DNA of 64,000 nt from Axinella damicornis (Eukaryota > Porifera > Demospongiae > Axinellida > Axinellidae): the NCBI GenBank assembly GCA_963931865.1, contig OZ007516.1:8233630-8297629 (forward strand), in the 5' to 3' direction. The notes below the pieces were generated by a model that was given only the letters and a program-made list of their open reading frames with translations, did not search any database and was not told where the DNA came from. A program made the translations under genes and the position numbers. Below, in pieces: positions 61,494 to 64,000 of the stretch. The stretch's first letter is position 1. Each line of letters starts with the position of its first letter.

Positions 61494-61902
61494 CTCGCTC
61501 CACTTTCAAGACTTTCACTAGAGTAATTCTGCCGCGTACGATGACGTCACAGGCTTGCAAGGCAAGTCACGTGACAAACGGCTCCAATTAAATTTCTACC
61601 TGCGCAGCACAAGCAGCAAGAGCAGCAAGATACTACTTTAAAGTATTACTGCCCATACATCCAGACATTGAACAGTGAAAGAGTACCTGAACGAGATTCA
61701 AGCCCACTGAACAATCTGCAGCTAGCGGTGTACAATTTGTAGTTCTCTTGTCTGCCCTGTCACGTGACAATTTACCCCAAAGAACTAGAGGAGCACCGAC
61801 TTTGCTCTGATTTTAAGAAAGTGGCTATCAAGCTGCTACCTTGTGTGCCCATGTAGAGAGAAGGGGATAGGCTCTACGAAAGCAGCTTTGCATACATTGA
61901 GA
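61494..61902. promoter_or_regulatory. Divergent promoter between PSMA2 and the + strand gene
   Basis: This 409-bp spacer separates the two start codons. It carries a full CRE palindrome TGACGTCA (61542-61549) and two copies of the palindrome GTCACGTGAC (61566-61575 and 61759-61768). GTCACGTGAC is the CLEAR/E-box sequence bound by TFEB/MITF-type factors in vertebrates. No TATA box is obvious. Shared regulation is inferred. Confidence 0.6.
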
Positions 61903-62103
61903 ATGGCGGACTCCCTGGATCCCACCGCAGGGGAGGAGGAGCCCAGCGGCTGGCAGGACGTGAACACTCCAGACTACCTCAAGGAGGTGACTGACAGCCA
62001 GTTTGTGAACATCTCTATCAAAGGGTACGAGAAGAAGAGCTCAACTGGGTTCCCTCGGGAGGAGTACTACGCCTTTCACATCGTGTCCATGTACGGCAAG
62101 TGA
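61903..62103 (+). CDS. First coding exon of an uncharacterised gene, possibly PX-domain (sorting nexin-like)
   Basis: From the ATG at 61903 the frame encodes about 66 residues. They begin with an acidic stretch (MADSLDPTAGEEEPSGWQD) and continue to DSQFVNISIKGYEKK and REEYYAFHIVSMYGK. Alternation of a beta strand (VNISIKGYE) and a second strand (YYAFHIVSMYG) after a short loop resembles the start of a PX (phosphoinositide-binding) domain. The PX call rests on pattern only. A possible donor is GGCAA|GTGACA at about 62099; later exons would lie beyond the repeats or the gap. An upstream in-frame ATG at 61843 gives a less likely N-terminus. It is divergent from PSMA2. Confidence 0.5.
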   Translation: MADSLDPTAGEEEPSGWQDVNTPDYLKEVTDSQFVNISIKGYEKKSSTGFPREEYYAFHIVSMYGK

Positions 62104-62580
62104 CAATGTTCTCCATGTGGAGATACTTGTGTGTTGCAACAAAACTATTTCAAGTGTCGGTGATGAGGTGTTCAGATAGTGATGACATTCCATCGTTCCT
62201 CAATTAATCCATTAGTAAGCAAACTACAACCAAATAGTCGACTAGGGAAATTCCCTGTTGAAGCCTATGTTGTACAGTGTACAGTACACATGGCCCCTTC
62301 CCACTGCACTGGGAATGAGGCCTATAGGAGTAGAGGTCTGGGAATAAGGCCTAGGGATGAGGTGTGGGAGTGGAGGCCTAGGAATTTGCAACCTAGGGAA
62401 GAGGCCTCCACCCCTATGCCTCATTCCCAGGCCTCCACCCTGCACCTCATTCCAGACCTCCAGGCCTCCACCCTGCACCTCATTCCAGACCTCCAGGCCT
62501 CGACCCTGAGCCTCATTCCTAGACCTTCATTCTATGCTTCATTCCCAGGCCACCACCCAACTTTTGTTGCTTGCAGACTT
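62104..62580. repeat. Degenerate repeats derived from CTCATTCCCAGGCCTCCA words
   Basis: Units of about 33 bp with CAGGCCTCCACCCTGCACCT and CTCATTCCAGACCTC are tandemly arranged at 62400-62560. Inverse words (GGGAATGAGGCCTA) precede them. Related to the TAGCCTCG foldback ends. No gene found. Confidence 0.6.
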
Positions 62581-62587
62581 GCAGGGC

Positions 62588-62605
62588 AGATCAGGGTTTC
62601 ATACA

Positions 62606-62645
<40 letters not shown>

Positions 62646-63378
62646 CTGGGATTTCCCCCCCCCCCCCCCCCCCCCCCCCCCCAGGTGAAGTTTCCCCCCC
62701 CCCCCCCCCCCCCCCCCCCCCAGAAAACAGAAGACAATAATATTATAAATTTAATATTAAACTGGTTGGACATGCAGCAGTATAAGCAGTGGCGGATCTT
62801 TTTATTTTCCTCCTTACTAACTTGCTGCCGCTATGTTGCAACTCCTGGCCTGGCCTTCTCAGCTCGCGATATCGTGCATTGCCTGAAACCAAACTGCTTA
62901 ACGAGACCACGATCTAGTATACCCCTCTGTGTACGTACGTATTACGTTTGTGAGCGAAATTTGAGCAAGGAAGAAGCTCATGGTGGCCCTGGCAGGCCTG
63001 GGACCTGCAATCCTCGTACATCTGGAACTTGCAGTGCAAAGCGTGAAGGTGCCACGAGAGCCCATCCTGAGAAGTGAAAAATGAAGGCGAAAAAAAATTT
63101 CCGCGCTTTGCGCGGACTGATCAGCACTACACACCTCTATGCACTTCCTCCGGCAGCATTTAATATATGGTGCCCCCCCTTTCACAATCCTGTATCCGCC
63201 CCTGATAAGTTTGTGAGGTAGGTAGTCTAATACATACCCAGATCTGAACATGTCAAAACATGTCAGTTGGTCACAACCCTGTGTATGATATGACGTGCCG
63301 AGGGAATGGGAGGGGGTGGGGCTTGCATGGGTTGCCATGTGTCCCCCCCCCAGCAAAAAATTCCTGTATGAAACCCTG
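62588..63378. mobile_element. Composite of two nested MITE-like elements with poly-G/poly-C
   Basis: Outer ends CAGGGTTTCATACAG (62591) and CTGTATGAAACCCTG (63364) are inverted and define about 790 bp. Inside, CAGTGGCGGAT (62788) and ATCCGCCCCTG (63192) bound a second element related to 31680-31985. CAGTGGCGGAT-type ends occur in hAT-like MITEs. One G run and two C runs (62609-62720) lie near the left end. Confidence 0.65.
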
Positions 63379-63382
63379 CCTG

Positions 63383-63569
63383 AGATGCTGAGGTTGGAGG
63401 CCTCGGGATAATGTTGCAGCTGTACGGAATCAGGAGCTCATAAGCTCCTGACGGAATGCATGCACCAACACACATACTGTATCCACATGTACATTCCGGT
63501 TTGCATACTCACTGCTGCATAGGTGACTAAGAAATCCCACACAATCAGTTTCCAATCCCATACAGTTTT
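63383..63569. other. Short unassigned stretch
   Basis: Unique-looking DNA with a small inverted pair, CAGGAGCTCATAAGCTCCTG. No gene was recognised. Confidence 0.4.
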
Positions 63570-63785
63570 GTACTTCCTACCTCTCCCTCTCCCTCTGTCC
63601 CTCCACCTTCCCACCCTCTCCCTCCCTGCCTCCCTCCCTCCACCCTCTCCCTCCCTGCCTCCCTCCCTCCATCCCTCCACCCTCTCCCTCTCTCCCTCCC
63701 TCCCTCCCTCCCTCCCTTCCTCCATCCCTCCCTCCCGCCCTTCTTCCCTCCCTCCCTTCCCCCCCTCCCACAGCCTTACGTCAGC
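63570..63785. repeat. Pyrimidine-rich simple repeat bordering the gap
   Basis: CTCCCTCC-type repeats run almost up to the N gap, probably the reason the assembly breaks here. Confidence 0.9.
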
Positions 63786-63985
63786 NNNNNNNNNNNNNNN
63801 NNNNNNNNNNNNNNNNNNNNNNNNNNNNNNNNNNNNNNNNNNNNNNNNNNNNNNNNNNNNNNNNNNNNNNNNNNNNNNNNNNNNNNNNNNNNNNNNNNNN
63901 NNNNNNNNNNNNNNNNNNNNNNNNNNNNNNNNNNNNNNNNNNNNNNNNNNNNNNNNNNNNNNNNNNNNNNNNNNNNNNNNNNNNN
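63786..63985. other. Assembly gap (200 N)
   Basis: Exactly 200 unknown bases, a conventional gap length, so the true distance across it is not known. Confidence 1.
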
Positions 63986-64000
63986 CCTGCCTCCACACTA

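Overview
This window looks like nuclear DNA of an animal, most likely an early-branching invertebrate such as a sponge; the lineage call is inference. The support is an ETS transcription factor (a metazoan/holozoan family), a conserved 20S proteasome alpha-2 gene split by GT-AG introns, LINE fragments, many foldback elements, minisatellites and poly-G/poly-C tracts. No prokaryotic operon structure, rRNA or tRNA gene was recognised. A 200-base N gap lies at 63786-63985.

Layout. (1) 1-16 kb holds a local cluster of one secreted protein family that I do not recognise: two intact copies (1594-2334 and 3330-4064, +), two frameshifted copies (9729-10461, -; 12222-12957, +) and one decayed remnant (15742-15988, -). 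They are interleaved with two LINE fragments, a truncated multicopper-oxidase C-terminus (7147-7470), a long palindromic repeat (5372-7145) with a further copy (8340-9212), and foldback elements. (2) 16-19.9 kb is a higher-order minisatellite and unassigned DNA. (3) 19930-21910 (-) is a three-exon ETS factor gene. (4) 22616-61493 (-) is PSMA2, whose eight exons I could join in phase into a 233-residue protein. The gene covers about 39 kb because introns 4 (12.6 kb) and 7 (20.8 kb) are filled with repeats. (5) 61494-61902 is a compact divergent promoter between PSMA2 and a + strand first coding exon (61903-62103), possibly of a PX-domain protein. (6) 62.1-64 kb is repeats and the gap.

The strongest repeat result is a family of short foldback elements with ends TAGCCTCGTTCCCAG...CTGGGAACGAGGCTA. 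At least nine copies are bordered by 9-bp direct repeats that are exact or differ at one base. One copy is 634 bp with about 70-bp terminal inverted repeats. The 9-bp target duplication and long inverted repeats suggest a Mutator-like (MULE) non-autonomous family. The most novel protein-level signal is the secreted gene family in the first 16 kb, which shows tandem birth and death beside mobile DNA.
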